DNA of 64,000 nt from an uncultured Lachnospiraceae bacterium (lineage in GTDB: Bacteria; Bacillota; Clostridia; Lachnospirales; Lachnospiraceae): assembly GCA_945949045.1 (NCBI GenBank), contig CAMFDG010000003.1, forward strand, positions 1 through 64,000, given 5' to 3'. The translations under genes were made by a program, and so were the position numbers. Below, piece after piece: positions 50,936-59,998 of this stretch (the first letter of the stretch is position 1; every line of letters begins with the position of its first letter). The notes under the pieces were generated by a model, which worked only from the letters and a program-made list of their open reading frames with translations, was not told the origin of the DNA and searched no databases.

Positions 50936-51502
50936 ATGATTTGTCCAAAATGTGGAAGTGAAGTAAGTGAAGGAAGTGCTTTTTGTACCAAGTGCGGCGC
51001 TGCATTGGGCGCAAATGCACAGCAGACAAATAACGGGATGCCGCAGGGAGCACCACAGCCGGATGCACAGCAGGCCGGAAACGGGATGCCTTATGGCAGC
51101 CAGCAGATGAATAACGGGGTACCGCCATATGGAATGCCACAGCAGCCATACATGGATCCGAAGGATCATACGGCAGAATTTGACCCGAAGGATGTTTCCG
51201 ATAACAAGGTCATGGCCATGCTGGCGTATCTGATGGGAACAATTGGTATTATTATTGCTCTGTTAGCATCCAGAGAATCACCGTATACTTATTTTCATGT
51301 TCGCCAGGCTGCAAAGATTTCTGTAGTGACGGTTCTGGTGGGCCTGATTACAGCCGTCCTCTGCTGGACTGTGATCGTACCGATTGCAGGCGGTGTGTGC
51401 GTAGTAATCTTACTGGTTGTACGTATCATCAGCTTTTTCCAGGTATGTTCCGGAAAAGCAAAGGAAGCGGCAATTGTCAGCAGCTTCGGATTTTTGAAGT
51501 AA
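50936..51502 (+). CDS. Zinc-ribbon membrane protein (DUF4870-like)
   Basis: A 188-residue protein: zinc ribbon CPKCGSEVSEGSAFCTKCGAAL (3-24), a Gln/Asn/Pro/Met-rich low-complexity linker with repeats of GMP and PYGMPQQ (30-75), then a membrane domain of about three helices with YFHVRQAAKIS, the hallmark of the DUF4870/Tic20-like family. The function is unknown. AGGAGGGAAAA precedes the ATG at 50936. The only intact gene in the surrounding decay zone. Confidence 0.8.
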   Translation: MICPKCGSEVSEGSAFCTKCGAALGANAQQTNNGMPQGAPQPDAQQAGNGMPYGSQQMNNGVPPYGMPQQPYMDPKDHTAEFDPKDVSDNKVMAMLAYLMGTIGIIIALLASRESPYTYFHVRQAAKISVVTVLVGLITAVLCWTVIVPIAGGVCVVILLVVRIISFFQVCSGKAKEAAIVSSFGFLK

Positions 51503-51510
51503 TCATGAAA

Positions 51511-51570
51511 TGAGAAAGACCTCGAAGGCCGCCGGGTTTGATATCCCGGACGATCTTCGAGGTCTTTTTC
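51511..51570. terminator. Bidirectional terminator
   Basis: AAAGACCTCGAAG (51515-51527) pairs with CTTCGAGGTCTTT (51555-51567), with an additional inner CCGGG/CCCGG stem and flanking A and T runs. It separates the convergent zinc-ribbon gene and kinase remnant. Confidence 0.9.
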
Positions 51571-52734
51571 TTACAGACGGACAGAAATCGTAAGAGATGC
51601 TCCGTCCTCACTTTTGGCACTGATTTTTCCTTTGTGGGTGCCAACAATGGCGTAGGCCACCGATAGACCGATGCCAAAGCCTCCGGTTTCCCTGCTTCGT
51701 GAGTTGTCCGGGCGGTAGAACCGTTCAAAAAGCTCATCGTGCCTGCCGGGCTTTATGGCACTGACCGAGTTTGTGACAGTAAGCAGGCATCCCTTTGTAT
51801 GGACACACAGGGAAAGTAAGATCCTTCCCCCTTCATCGGAATATTTGACGGCGTTATCTAACAGGAGAGAAACCAGCTGTCGGATCATGGTTTCGTTTCC
51901 GTGGAATCTGATTCCCGGCTCAATCTGAAGGGTCAGTGTTTTTCCCCGGGAAGCAGCAAGAGGGATGAAGGGCTCCGCTGTGTCCAGGACAGCGTCTGAC
52001 AGTTCAAAGTCCTGCATTTCCACAGGGACCGTATCTTCGTCCATTTGTTTTCGCCTCCTGTCATCTCAAGAATCTCAGTGTTGGCATCAACGATGATAAG
52101 AGGCGTCTTGATTTCATGGCTTGCATCTGTGATAAACCGCTTCTGCTTCCGGTAGCTTTCTGCCACCGGCCTCATCATGATACGGGAGAAAATAACCACC
52201 AGAAGAAATACCAAAGACAGCCCCAGAAGACTGATGCCTACACTTGCGGTCAGAAAGGTGTAAAAGGCATTCAGTTCTCTTTCACAGTTGACAAAGATGT
52301 ACATGGTTTTTCCTTCGGCTGTCTGTTGGGCACGATATCTATAGCAGTCGATAAAACCGGACCGCCTGCCTTTTCGTATAAAGCCTCAGCATAGTCTTTT
52401 GCATCCTCGCTGGAAATTGATGCAATTTTTCCCAGATCTGTCTGTGCAATTCTCCGTCCGGCAGGAAGGTAATGGTGAAAAAACGTGTATCGAAGGCTGC
52501 CTCCGGGGACAAAGACTGTTTCGTTTTTCTCTGATCCGGAGAGAACGCTTTCCCATCCTTCATATTTTGCGGGAGCCGGCCATTGTTGTCCGCAATCATG
52601 GTAATTCGACGGTCGGCATTCTGGCACACATTGACAAAGCTTGCAATGTTGATGCCCGCAATCATCAGGGTCAGCACCAGGGCCATGGAACACATGGCAA
52701 TCCCAATAAATTTTCTGCGTAATTTTACGATCAT
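51571..52734 (-). pseudogene. Broken sensor histidine kinase
   Basis: A former membrane kinase now spread over several frames. Frame one (52734 down to about 52450): N-terminal membrane helix IVKLRRKFIGIAMCSMALVL and part of the sensor region. Frame two: LGKIASISSEDAKDYAEALYEKAGG. Frame three (about 52304-52050): second helix and phosphoacceptor motif DASHEIKTPLIIVDANTEIL. Frame four (52044-51571): ATPase domain with LLLDNAVKYSDEGG and ETGGFGIGLSVAYAI. The segment between the H-box helix and the ATPase is deleted. Confidence 0.85.
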
Positions 52735-52776
52735 ATGGTGTCCTTCTATCTTTAGAAAATGCGTGTTTTTTGTTTC

Positions 52777-53052
52777 CTACAGTGAAATTGAATACCCCAG
52801 TCCCCGGGAGGACCTGATTTTCACCTGAGAGCCCAAAGAGGTAAGTTTTTTCCGCAGGTAGGAGATATAAACCCAAACGACATTTAATTCCGCATCGCTG
52901 TCGTAACCCCAGATCCGGTCCATAAACTGCTCCACGGAGATGATCTGGCCGGGATCCGGGCCAGAAGCTCCTTCATGGAAAAGGGCTTCGTCAGGTAATC
53001 GTCTGCTCCGCTGTCCATCCCCGGAGAATCCCGGCGGCAGGCAGAACCGCAC
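52777..53052 (-). pseudogene. Broken OmpR-family response regulator
   Basis: Only fragments remain. The winged-helix end is clear ([20 protein letters not shown] then VVWVYISYLRKKLTSLGS and IRSSRGLGYSISL). In a different frame, 52953-53018 encodes [22 protein letters not shown], the end of a receiver domain with its conserved lysine. The phosphoacceptor half and the linker are missing. It lies 42 nt upstream of the kinase remnant, as a normal regulator-kinase pair would. Confidence 0.85.
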
Positions 53053-53124
53053 GAAAATCAGTATGGAAAGTTTAAGTATATACCTTTATCTTTAAATGAA
53101 CCTAAAAAAACTACTTTCCATAGT

Positions 53125-53180
53125 TTTTACTTTAACTTTACATAACAATGGTTACGCATTTTACACAGGGTCGATAAGAT
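53125..53180 (+). promoter_or_regulatory. Pho-box-like repeats and promoter of pstS
   Basis: TTTTAC at 53125 and CTTTAC at 53136 are one 11-bp step apart, TTTTACA recurs at 53159, and a TAAGAT -10 candidate lies at 53175-53180. Direct repeats with an 11-bp period are the known binding pattern of PhoP/PhoB, and the regulator gene lies at the end of this operon. Confidence 0.65.
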
Positions 53181-53236
53181 AGCACTCGTAATCAAACAGA
53201 AATCAAAATTGTAGAAAAAGAAAAGAGGAAGAAATC

Positions 53237-54169
53237 ATGAAAAACAAATTTGTAAAAATGTTGGCATTACTTACAGCGACAACAGTGGTTGCAGCAGGTG
53301 TGATCGGATGTGGCAGCAACGATAGTCAGAGTGTAGATGCAAACGCAGATGCAGAGACTGGAACGAATACACAGGCAGCAGACAACACAGATGCGCAGGC
53401 GGATGAGAACGCGGATGCAGCAGGTGCAGATTTAAGCGGAACCGTAACTCTGGCAGGAAGCACTTCTATGGAGAAACTTGCCAATGCAATGGCTGAGGCA
53501 TTTATGGAGAAATATCCGAACGTCAAGGTTACTCCTGAGTTTACCGGATCCAGTGCAGGTCTTGAGTCCCTTGCAGCCGGCAGCGTGGATATCGGAGATG
53601 CGTCCCGTGCCCTGACCGATGAGGAGAAGGCTTCCGGAGCTGTTGAGAATATTGTTGCAATCGACGGAATCGCAACCATTACCGACACGGAAAATACCGT
53701 AACGGATTTAAAGACCGAGGATCTGGCAAAGATTTATAAGGGAGAAATTACCAACTGGAAAGATCTGGGCGGCCCGGATGAGAGCATTGTTGTCATCGGA
53801 CGTGAGGCTGGATCCGGTACAAGAGATGCCTTCGAGGAGCTGGTAGATGTGAAGGATGCCTGCAAGTACGCACAGGAACTGGATTCCACAGGTGCGGTTC
53901 TCGCAAAGGTAGCTGCAACTCCGGGCTCTATCGGATATGTATCTCTCGACGTTGTGGATGACACGGTAAGCGCTCTGAAATTAAATTCTGTTGAGCCTAC
54001 CGAGGAGAATATCTTAAAGGGTGACTATGTACTTCAGAGACCATTCGTAATGGCAACCAAGGGCGAGATTTCCGAGCAGAGCGATACCGTAAAGGCTTTC
54101 TTCGACTTCATCAACTCTGATGAGGGTAAAGCAGTCATCCAGCAGGTTGGCCTGATCATTCCACAGTAG
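53237..54169 (+). CDS. pstS: Phosphate ABC transporter substrate-binding lipoprotein PstS
   Basis: A 310-residue lipoprotein: signal peptide with lipobox GVIGC (about 21-25), an Ala/Asp/Asn-rich linker to residue 65, then the phosphate-binding fold with GTVTLAGSTSMEKLANAMAEAF, TGSSAGLESLAAGSVDIGDASR, and IGREAGSGTRDAFEELV, which carry the phosphate-contacting serine, aspartate, arginine and threonine. It delivers phosphate to PstCA. AGAGGAAG precedes the ATG. Confidence 0.96.
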   Translation: MKNKFVKMLALLTATTVVAAGVIGCGSNDSQSVDANADAETGTNTQAADNTDAQADENADAAGADLSGTVTLAGSTSMEKLANAMAEAFMEKYPNVKVTPEFTGSSAGLESLAAGSVDIGDASRALTDEEKASGAVENIVAIDGIATITDTENTVTDLKTEDLAKIYKGEITNWKDLGGPDESIVVIGREAGSGTRDAFEELVDVKDACKYAQELDSTGAVLAKVAATPGSIGYVSLDVVDDTVSALKLNSVEPTEENILKGDYVLQRPFVMATKGEISEQSDTVKAFFDFINSDEGKAVIQQVGLIIPQ

Positions 54170-54195
54170 TGTAAACACAGAGAAAGGATCCATTT

Positions 54196-55107
54196 ATGAG
54201 AAGCGGCAAGGCAAAATCCATTGTGGAGCGCACAGCAAAAATCATCTTTCTGGTTTGCGCTGTGGCTGCCATTGCGGCGGTTGTTTCGATAACGGCATAT
54301 ATGTTGACCAAAGGCACCCCGGCCCTTGCAAAGGTCGGGGTAGCTGACTTGTTATTCGGAACGGTATGGCAGCCCAAGGCAGCAAATCCATCCTACGGAA
54401 TTTTATTTATTATTTTAACATCCATTGTGGGCACATTTGCGGCAATTTTGATCGGAGTTCCCATCGGACTTCTGACCGCGGTATTTATTGCAGAGGTTGC
54501 GAACAAAAAACTGGCAGCGGTCGTACAGCCGGCAGTGGAGCTTCTGGCGGCAATTCCATCGGTTATTTACGGCCTTTTAGGCATGATGATCTTAAATCCC
54601 GTCATGTTTAAGCTGGAAAAGCGGGTATTTCTGGGAAGTGAAACCCATCAGTTTACCGGAGGCGCCAATCTTTTATCTGCGGTCATCGTGCTGGCAATTA
54701 TGATTCTGCCTACAGTGATCAATATCAGCGTTTCTTCTATCCGGGCGGTGCCATCGCATTTGAAATCGGCTTCCCTGGCACTGGGAGCTACCCATATCCA
54801 GACAATTTTTAAGGTGATTATCCCGGCTGCCCGTTCCGGCATTATGACCGGCGTGGTGCTCGGAATCGGCCGTGCATTGGGAGAGGCGATGGCGATCAAC
54901 ATGGTTGCCGGAGGTGCCGTGAACCTGCCGCTTCCGTTCAACTCTGTCCGTTTCCTGACCACACAGATCGTCAGTGAGATGAGCTATGCTTCCGGCGTAC
55001 ATCGTCAGGTACTGTTTACCGTAGGGCTGGTATTGTTTATCTTCATTATGATTATCAATCTGGTTCTTGCAAAGCTGGAGAAGAAGGGAGAGCTGGAAAA
55101 TGACTAG
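54196..55107 (+). CDS. pstC: Phosphate ABC transporter permease PstC
   Basis: A 303-residue permease with about six membrane helices. The cytoplasmic coupling segment SLALGATHIQTIFKVIIPAARSGIMTGVVLGIGRALGEAMAINMVAGG fits the EAA loop of PstC. It starts 26 nt after pstS and its end overlaps pstA by 8 nt. Confidence 0.95.
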   Translation: MRSGKAKSIVERTAKIIFLVCAVAAIAAVVSITAYMLTKGTPALAKVGVADLLFGTVWQPKAANPSYGILFIILTSIVGTFAAILIGVPIGLLTAVFIAEVANKKLAAVVQPAVELLAAIPSVIYGLLGMMILNPVMFKLEKRVFLGSETHQFTGGANLLSAVIVLAIMILPTVINISVSSIRAVPSHLKSASLALGATHIQTIFKVIIPAARSGIMTGVVLGIGRALGEAMAINMVAGGAVNLPLPFNSVRFLTTQIVSEMSYASGVHRQVLFTVGLVLFIFIMIINLVLAKLEKKGELEND

Positions 55108-55966
55108 TATCCATACGAAAAAAAGACATCCGGCAGATGTGCTTCTTTACATAGCCATATACATCTGCGCGGCCTTTTCCGTGGCCCTGCTTCTGGGAAT
55201 TATTGTGTACGTTCTGATCAAGGGTGTGCGAAGCGTCAGCTGGGATTTCCTGACAGGCGTTACCTCTGTACTGAAGGGAACCACCGGAATTGCCGGAAAT
55301 ATTGTGAATACCATCTATATCATTGTGGTGACGATGCTCATCGCTACGCCCATCGGTGTTGGTGCAGCAGTTTACCTCAACGAGTATGCAAAGCCGGGCA
55401 AGCTGGTAAATGCCATTGAATTTGCCACGGAGACACTGGCAGGAATCCCTTCCATTATTTTTGGTTTGTTTGGAAATGTGTTTTTCGGTGAGACGCTGGG
55501 GCTCAGCTACTCGCTGCTCACCGGAGCCTTTACCATGGTACTCATGGTGCTCCCGCTGATCACCAGAAATACCCAGGAGGCGCTTAAGACAGTGCCGGAT
55601 TCCTACCGTCAGGGTGCTGTAGGCCTGGGAGCCGGAAAATGGTATACCATAAGAACGATTCTTCTGCCATCCGCCATGCCGGGCATCATTACCGGTGTGA
55701 TTCTTGCAGTGGGCAGAATCGTCGGGGAATCCGCAGCACTTCTGTTTACCGCAGGAAGCTCGGGACTTCTTCCCAACAGCTTTACGGAGCTGATGAAAAA
55801 GGCAATGCAGTCCGGCGGAACCTTGACGATCCAGTTGTACTTAAGTGCGACCAAGGGCGAATTCGGTGTGGCCTTCGGTATTGCCGTGGTACTTTTGGTA
55901 ATCGTGCTGGGAATCAACTTCCTGACCAAGGCACTGGCAAAACAATTTGACGTCAATAGACGGTAG
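55100..55966 (+). CDS. pstA: Phosphate ABC transporter permease PstA
   Basis: A 288-residue permease with six membrane helices. The coupling loop is AVGLGAGKWYTIRTILLPSAMPGIITGVILAVGRIVGESAALLFTAG; FATETLAGIPSIIFGLFG is a PstA signature. The ATG at 55100 overlaps the pstC end and follows GGGAGAGC; a longer in-frame start at 55067 would lie well inside pstC. Confidence 0.95.
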   Translation: MTSIHTKKRHPADVLLYIAIYICAAFSVALLLGIIVYVLIKGVRSVSWDFLTGVTSVLKGTTGIAGNIVNTIYIIVVTMLIATPIGVGAAVYLNEYAKPGKLVNAIEFATETLAGIPSIIFGLFGNVFFGETLGLSYSLLTGAFTMVLMVLPLITRNTQEALKTVPDSYRQGAVGLGAGKWYTIRTILLPSAMPGIITGVILAVGRIVGESAALLFTAGSSGLLPNSFTELMKKAMQSGGTLTIQLYLSATKGEFGVAFGIAVVLLVIVLGINFLTKALAKQFDVNRR

Positions 55967-55987
55967 AAATAGGTAGAGGAGAAAACC

Positions 55988-56749
55988 ATGGAGAAAAAGA
56001 CAAAAATATCGGTTCGTAATCTGAATCTGTATTACGGACAGAATCATGCGCTGAAGGATGTCAGCATGGACATCCGGGAAAAGTGCGTAACGGCTTTTAT
56101 CGGGCCGTCCGGCTGTGGCAAATCCACCTTCCTTCGGACTTTAAACCGCATGAATGACCTGGTGGACAATGTGAGGATTACCGGAGAAGTGAAGCTGGAT
56201 GACGAAGATATTTATGGGGAAAATGTGGACACCACGGTCCTCAGAAAGAAAATCGGTATGGTGTTCCAGCAGCCCAATCCCTTTCCAATGAGTATTTATG
56301 ATAACATCGCCTATGGACCGCGGGTTCATGGGATTAAGGATAAGGCGAGACTGGATGCCATTGTGGAGGAAAGTCTAAGAGGAGCAGCCATTTTCGATGA
56401 GGTCAAGGACCGTTTGAAGAAATCGGCGCTGGGTCTTTCCGGAGGACAGCAGCAGAGAATCTGTATTGCAAGAGCTCTGGCGGTGGAGCCGGAGGTGCTT
56501 TTGATGGATGAGCCCACCTCTGCGCTGGATCCGATTTCCACATCTAAGATTGAGGAACTGATGGAGGAACTGAAGAAAAAGTATACCGTTGTTGTGGTGA
56601 CACATAATATGCAGCAGGCTGTTCGTGTTTCGGATGATACCGCCTTTTTCCTGGTAGGTGAGATGGTGGAATTCGGAGATACCAAGACGATTTTCTCCTA
56701 TCCGAAGGATAAACGGACAGAAGATTATATTACAGGGAGGTTTGGCTAA
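55988..56749 (+). CDS. pstB: Phosphate ABC transporter ATP-binding protein PstB
   Basis: A 253-residue ABC ATPase. Walker [11 protein letters not shown]-loop [16 protein letters not shown] (a PstB hallmark), signature [10 protein letters not shown], Walker [13 protein letters not shown] and switch histidine VVTHNMQQA are intact. Its stop overlaps the phoU start by one base. Confidence 0.97.
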   Translation: MEKKTKISVRNLNLYYGQNHALKDVSMDIREKCVTAFIGPSGCGKSTFLRTLNRMNDLVDNVRITGEVKLDDEDIYGENVDTTVLRKKIGMVFQQPNPFPMSIYDNIAYGPRVHGIKDKARLDAIVEESLRGAAIFDEVKDRLKKSALGLSGGQQQRICIARALAVEPEVLLMDEPTSALDPISTSKIEELMEELKKKYTVVVVTHNMQQAVRVSDDTAFFLVGEMVEFGDTKTIFSYPKDKRTEDYITGRFG

Positions 56750-57402
56750 TGCGTTCAAAATTCGACGAGCAGCTTAATATGCTCAACCAGGAAATGATGC
56801 ATATGGGAACAATGATCGAGGAGCGGATCCAGAAAGCAATCGAGGCATTGATTGACGGTAATACAGATCTGGCAAAAGAGATCATGGATTCCGACAATGA
56901 GGTAGACCGGGAGCAGAAGATCATTGAGAGCGTCTGCTTTAATCTTCTGATGCAGCAGCAGCCGGTGGCCCGTGATTTACGTGTAATCTCTGCAGCCATG
57001 AAGATGGTGACGGATATGGAGAGAATTGGCGATCATGCGGCAGATATCTCGGAGATGACGATTATGATGCAAAGTACTTCCTATCCAAGCCAGCTGGAGG
57101 ATATTAAGAAAATGGCTTCTGAGACCGTCCTTATGCTGATCCGGAGTATTGAAGCATATGTGGAAAAGGATATGGAAAAGGCCAGGAAGGTGATTGCACA
57201 TGATGACGTGGTGGATGAACTCTTTGACCGGAATAAGTCGGATATTATTGAGATGATCCATAAGGATCCGACTCAGGGTGAGCAGGCGGTGGACCTGCTG
57301 ATGATTGCCAAGTATTTCGAGCGGATCGGTGATCATGCCACCAATATTGCCGAGTGGGTCATTTTTGCCCTTGATGATAAAAAAATCAATACAGAAGTGT
57401 AA
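56749..57402 (+). CDS. phoU: Phosphate regulator PhoU
   Basis: A 217-residue helical protein with two PhoU repeats. MKMVTDMERIGDHAADISEM and AKYFERIGDHATNIAEWVIF carry the E-RIGDHA metal motifs. It links the Pst transporter to the PhoR kinase and restrains phosphate uptake. GGGAGG lies 7 nt upstream, inside pstB. Confidence 0.96.
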   Translation: MRSKFDEQLNMLNQEMMHMGTMIEERIQKAIEALIDGNTDLAKEIMDSDNEVDREQKIIESVCFNLLMQQQPVARDLRVISAAMKMVTDMERIGDHAADISEMTIMMQSTSYPSQLEDIKKMASETVLMLIRSIEAYVEKDMEKARKVIAHDDVVDELFDRNKSDIIEMIHKDPTQGEQAVDLLMIAKYFERIGDHATNIAEWVIFALDDKKINTEV

Positions 57403-57458
57403 TTTTACATAGATTTTACATAAAAACTACTTTAGATTTTACATACTATCGGTATGAT
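57403..57458 (+). promoter_or_regulatory. Pho-box-like repeats and promoter of the Na/Pi cotransporter gene
   Basis: TTTTACA occurs at 57403 and 57414 (11-bp step) and again at 57437, followed by TATGAT at 57453-57458. It begins at the phoU stop codon, so the cotransporter-phoPR segment likely has its own phosphate-starvation promoter. Confidence 0.7.
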
Positions 57459-57508
57459 GCAATTGTAAAGAAAAGATAAAGAATATGTAAAACTAAAGGA
57501 GTATCAGT

Positions 57509-59302
57509 ATGGATCTATTTGGAGTTCTGACAATGATTGGCGGACTTGCCATGTTTTTGTACGGAATGAATGCAATGGGGGACGGACTGGCGAAGCTTTC
57601 AGGTGGTAAACTCGAGCAGATACTTGAGAAATTAACCTCAAAGCGGATCATGGCCGTCCTGCTTGGCGTTGTGGTAACAGCGGTGATTCAGTCCTCGTCG
57701 GCCACCACGGTTATGGTGGTGGGCTTTGTCAATTCAGGAATCATGAAGCTGACCCAGGCGGTCGGTATCATTATGGGAGCAAATGTGGGAACCACTGTGA
57801 CCTCATGGATTTTGTCTCTGTCTGGCATAAAAGGAACCAATTTCTTTCTTCAGCTGTTAAAGCCCTCCTCCTTTGCACCGGTACTGGCTGCGGTGGGGAT
57901 TATTTTGACCATGACAGCGAAGGGAAGTCACAAAAAGAAGGATATCGGAGATATTCTGGTAGGATTTGCCATCCTGATGTTTGGAATGGAAACCATGAGT
58001 TCCGCCGTGGAGCCTCTTGCAGAAAATGAGGCCTTTACCGGAATTCTTACCATGTTCTCTAACCCGGTTCTCGGCATGATTGCAGGTATGATCCTTACGG
58101 CAGTTATTCAGAGCTCCTCAGCGTCTGTGGGTATTTTGCAGGCGCTCTGTGTGACCGGGGCGGTCGGCTATAAAACTGCGATTCCAATTATTATGGGACA
58201 GAACATCGGAACCTGTGTGACTGCTCTTTTGTCTTCCGTAGGGGCGAACCGTAATGCAAAGCGTGCTTCCATGATTCATCTGTATTTTAATATGATCGGC
58301 ACCTTCCTTTTCATGGTGGTTTTTTATGGAATCAATGCAGTCGTGGGCGGCTTTGCCTTTTTAAATGAGCCTGCAAATGCGGCAGGAATTGCGGTGGTAC
58401 ACAGCCTGTTTAACATTGGAACGCTGCTGGTACTATATCCTTTCGGAAATCAGCTGGTGAAGCTGGCAGAGCTTACGATTCCGGAGCACGAGGAGGAAAA
58501 GACCAGGGAACCGGACGAATTTGCAAGGCTGGATGAGCGCTTCCTGGAGAAACCGGCCTTTGCCATGGAGTTGTGCCGGGAGGCAGCAGCACGGATGGCA
58601 GGGGAGGCAAAAGCATCACTTATGCTTGCATTGGAGAACTTAAAATCGTATAGTGAAGATAACGTGGAAAAAATCATTCATATGGAGCAGAATGTGGACC
58701 ATTATGAGGACGTGCTGGGCACTTATCTGGTAAAGCTGAATAACTGTGATCTGTCCCAGAACGACAGCCGGACGCTTTCCATTCTTCTGCACTGTATCAG
58801 CAATTTTGAGCGGATTTCCGACCATGCGGTCAACATTACGGATTCGGCCCGGCAGATGCAGGAGAACCATATGGTGTTTTCCGGGAAGGCGACGGAGGAG
58901 GTTTCGGTATTTGCCGATGCTCTTTCCGATATCGTGGCACAGACCATGGATGCCTTTGAGCGGAATGATCTTGAGGCAGCCAGAAAGATTGAGCCCTTTG
59001 AGCAGGTGATTGACCGGCTGAGCATTGAAGTCAAGCAGCGGCATATCAAAAGGCTCCGCAAAGGGAAATGCACCATTGAGCTGGGGCTGATCCTGGAGGA
59101 TATTATCACGAATTTTGAACGGATTTCCGATCACTGCTCGAACATTGCAGTGTGCATGATCAGGGTCAGTGCGGACGGTTTTGATACCCATGAATATCTG
59201 GATATCATTAAGGAAGAGAAGGCACCCTGGTTTGAGCAGGAATACTATGCACTTTTAAAGAGGTACGCGCTGCCGTCCAAGAAGAAAAAAGCGGAGGCTT
59301 AA
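57509..59302 (+). CDS. Na/Pi cotransporter family protein with C-terminal PhoU domain
   Basis: A 597-residue NptA/YjbB-like protein. The membrane half has two inverted repeats marked by QSSSATTVMVVGFVNSG and QSSSASVGILQALCVTG, each followed by GANVGTTVT/GQNIGTCVT. The C-terminal 230 residues are PhoU-like (HCISNFERISDHAVNITDSA and DIITNFERISDHCSNIAVCM). It moves phosphate with sodium, in which direction is not settled for this group. AAAGGAG lies 8 nt before the ATG. Confidence 0.93.
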   Translation: MDLFGVLTMIGGLAMFLYGMNAMGDGLAKLSGGKLEQILEKLTSKRIMAVLLGVVVTAVIQSSSATTVMVVGFVNSGIMKLTQAVGIIMGANVGTTVTSWILSLSGIKGTNFFLQLLKPSSFAPVLAAVGIILTMTAKGSHKKKDIGDILVGFAILMFGMETMSSAVEPLAENEAFTGILTMFSNPVLGMIAGMILTAVIQSSSASVGILQALCVTGAVGYKTAIPIIMGQNIGTCVTALLSSVGANRNAKRASMIHLYFNMIGTFLFMVVFYGINAVVGGFAFLNEPANAAGIAVVHSLFNIGTLLVLYPFGNQLVKLAELTIPEHEEEKTREPDEFARLDERFLEKPAFAMELCREAAARMAGEAKASLMLALENLKSYSEDNVEKIIHMEQNVDHYEDVLGTYLVKLNNCDLSQNDSRTLSILLHCISNFERISDHAVNITDSARQMQENHMVFSGKATEEVSVFADALSDIVAQTMDAFERNDLEAARKIEPFEQVIDRLSIEVKQRHIKRLRKGKCTIELGLILEDIITNFERISDHCSNIAVCMIRVSADGFDTHEYLDIIKEEKAPWFEQEYYALLKRYALPSKKKKAEA

Positions 59303-59320
59303 AAGTGGTGGAGGAATATT

Positions 59321-59989
59321 ATGGCACTGATTTATATAGTAGAAGATGACGAAAATATCAGAGAAATTGAGACGATTGCTTTAAAGAACAGCAATTATAT
59401 GGTCTGCGCTTTTGAAAAAGCAAGAGATTTTTATAAAAAGCTGGAGGATATCATGCCGGACCTGGTCCTTTTGGATGTGATGCTGCCGGATGAAAGCGGC
59501 TATGATATTGTTCGCAAGCTCAGGAAGAACCCGGCCACGAAGCGTCTCCCCGTCATTATGGTGACCGCCAAGACCGCAGAGATGGATATGATTAAGGGGC
59601 TGGATGACGGGGCGGATGATTATATCAAGAAACCTTTTTCCATCATGGAATTGATTACGAGGGTGAAGGCACTGCTCCGACGCACCGAGACAGAGGATGT
59701 CAAGCATCTGCAGCTGGACAATATCGTATTGGATCATGAGAGGCATATGGTCTATGTGGACAACAATCCGGTGGATCTGACCTTTAAGGAATACGAACTT
59801 CTGCGCCTTTTGATGACGAACCAGAATGTGGTGCTTTCCAGAGAGGTCATCATGCGCCATGTCTGGGGCACGGAATTTGAGGGCGAGTCACGGACCGTGG
59901 ATATGCATATCAAGACACTGCGTCAGAAGCTGGGGGAGGCAGGCAGCAAAATCCGCACGGTACGTAATGTGGGCTATGTGATTGAGTAA
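59321..59989 (+). CDS. phoP: Phosphate response regulator, OmpR/PhoB family
   Basis: A 222-residue regulator. Receiver: acidic pair EDDENI, phosphoacceptor aspartate in LVLLDVMLPDESG, conserved Thr in MVTAK and lysine in YIKKPFS. C-terminal winged helix: LTFKEYELLRLLMTN, SREVIMRHVWG and ESRTVDMHIKTLRQKLGE. Genomic position in the phosphate block supports a PhoP/PhoB role and binding at the TTTTACA repeats. GGAGG lies 9 nt upstream. Confidence 0.92.
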   Translation: MALIYIVEDDENIREIETIALKNSNYMVCAFEKARDFYKKLEDIMPDLVLLDVMLPDESGYDIVRKLRKNPATKRLPVIMVTAKTAEMDMIKGLDDGADDYIKKPFSIMELITRVKALLRRTETEDVKHLQLDNIVLDHERHMVYVDNNPVDLTFKEYELLRLLMTNQNVVLSREVIMRHVWGTEFEGESRTVDMHIKTLRQKLGEAGSKIRTVRNVGYVIE

Positions 59990-59998
59990 GGAGAAGTT

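Noticed and set aside
52271-52876. Open frame of 201 codons on the minus strand
   Set aside because: Most of it is an out-of-frame reading of the broken kinase and of the intergenic space; only its last third matches kinase sequence, as part of the pseudogene.
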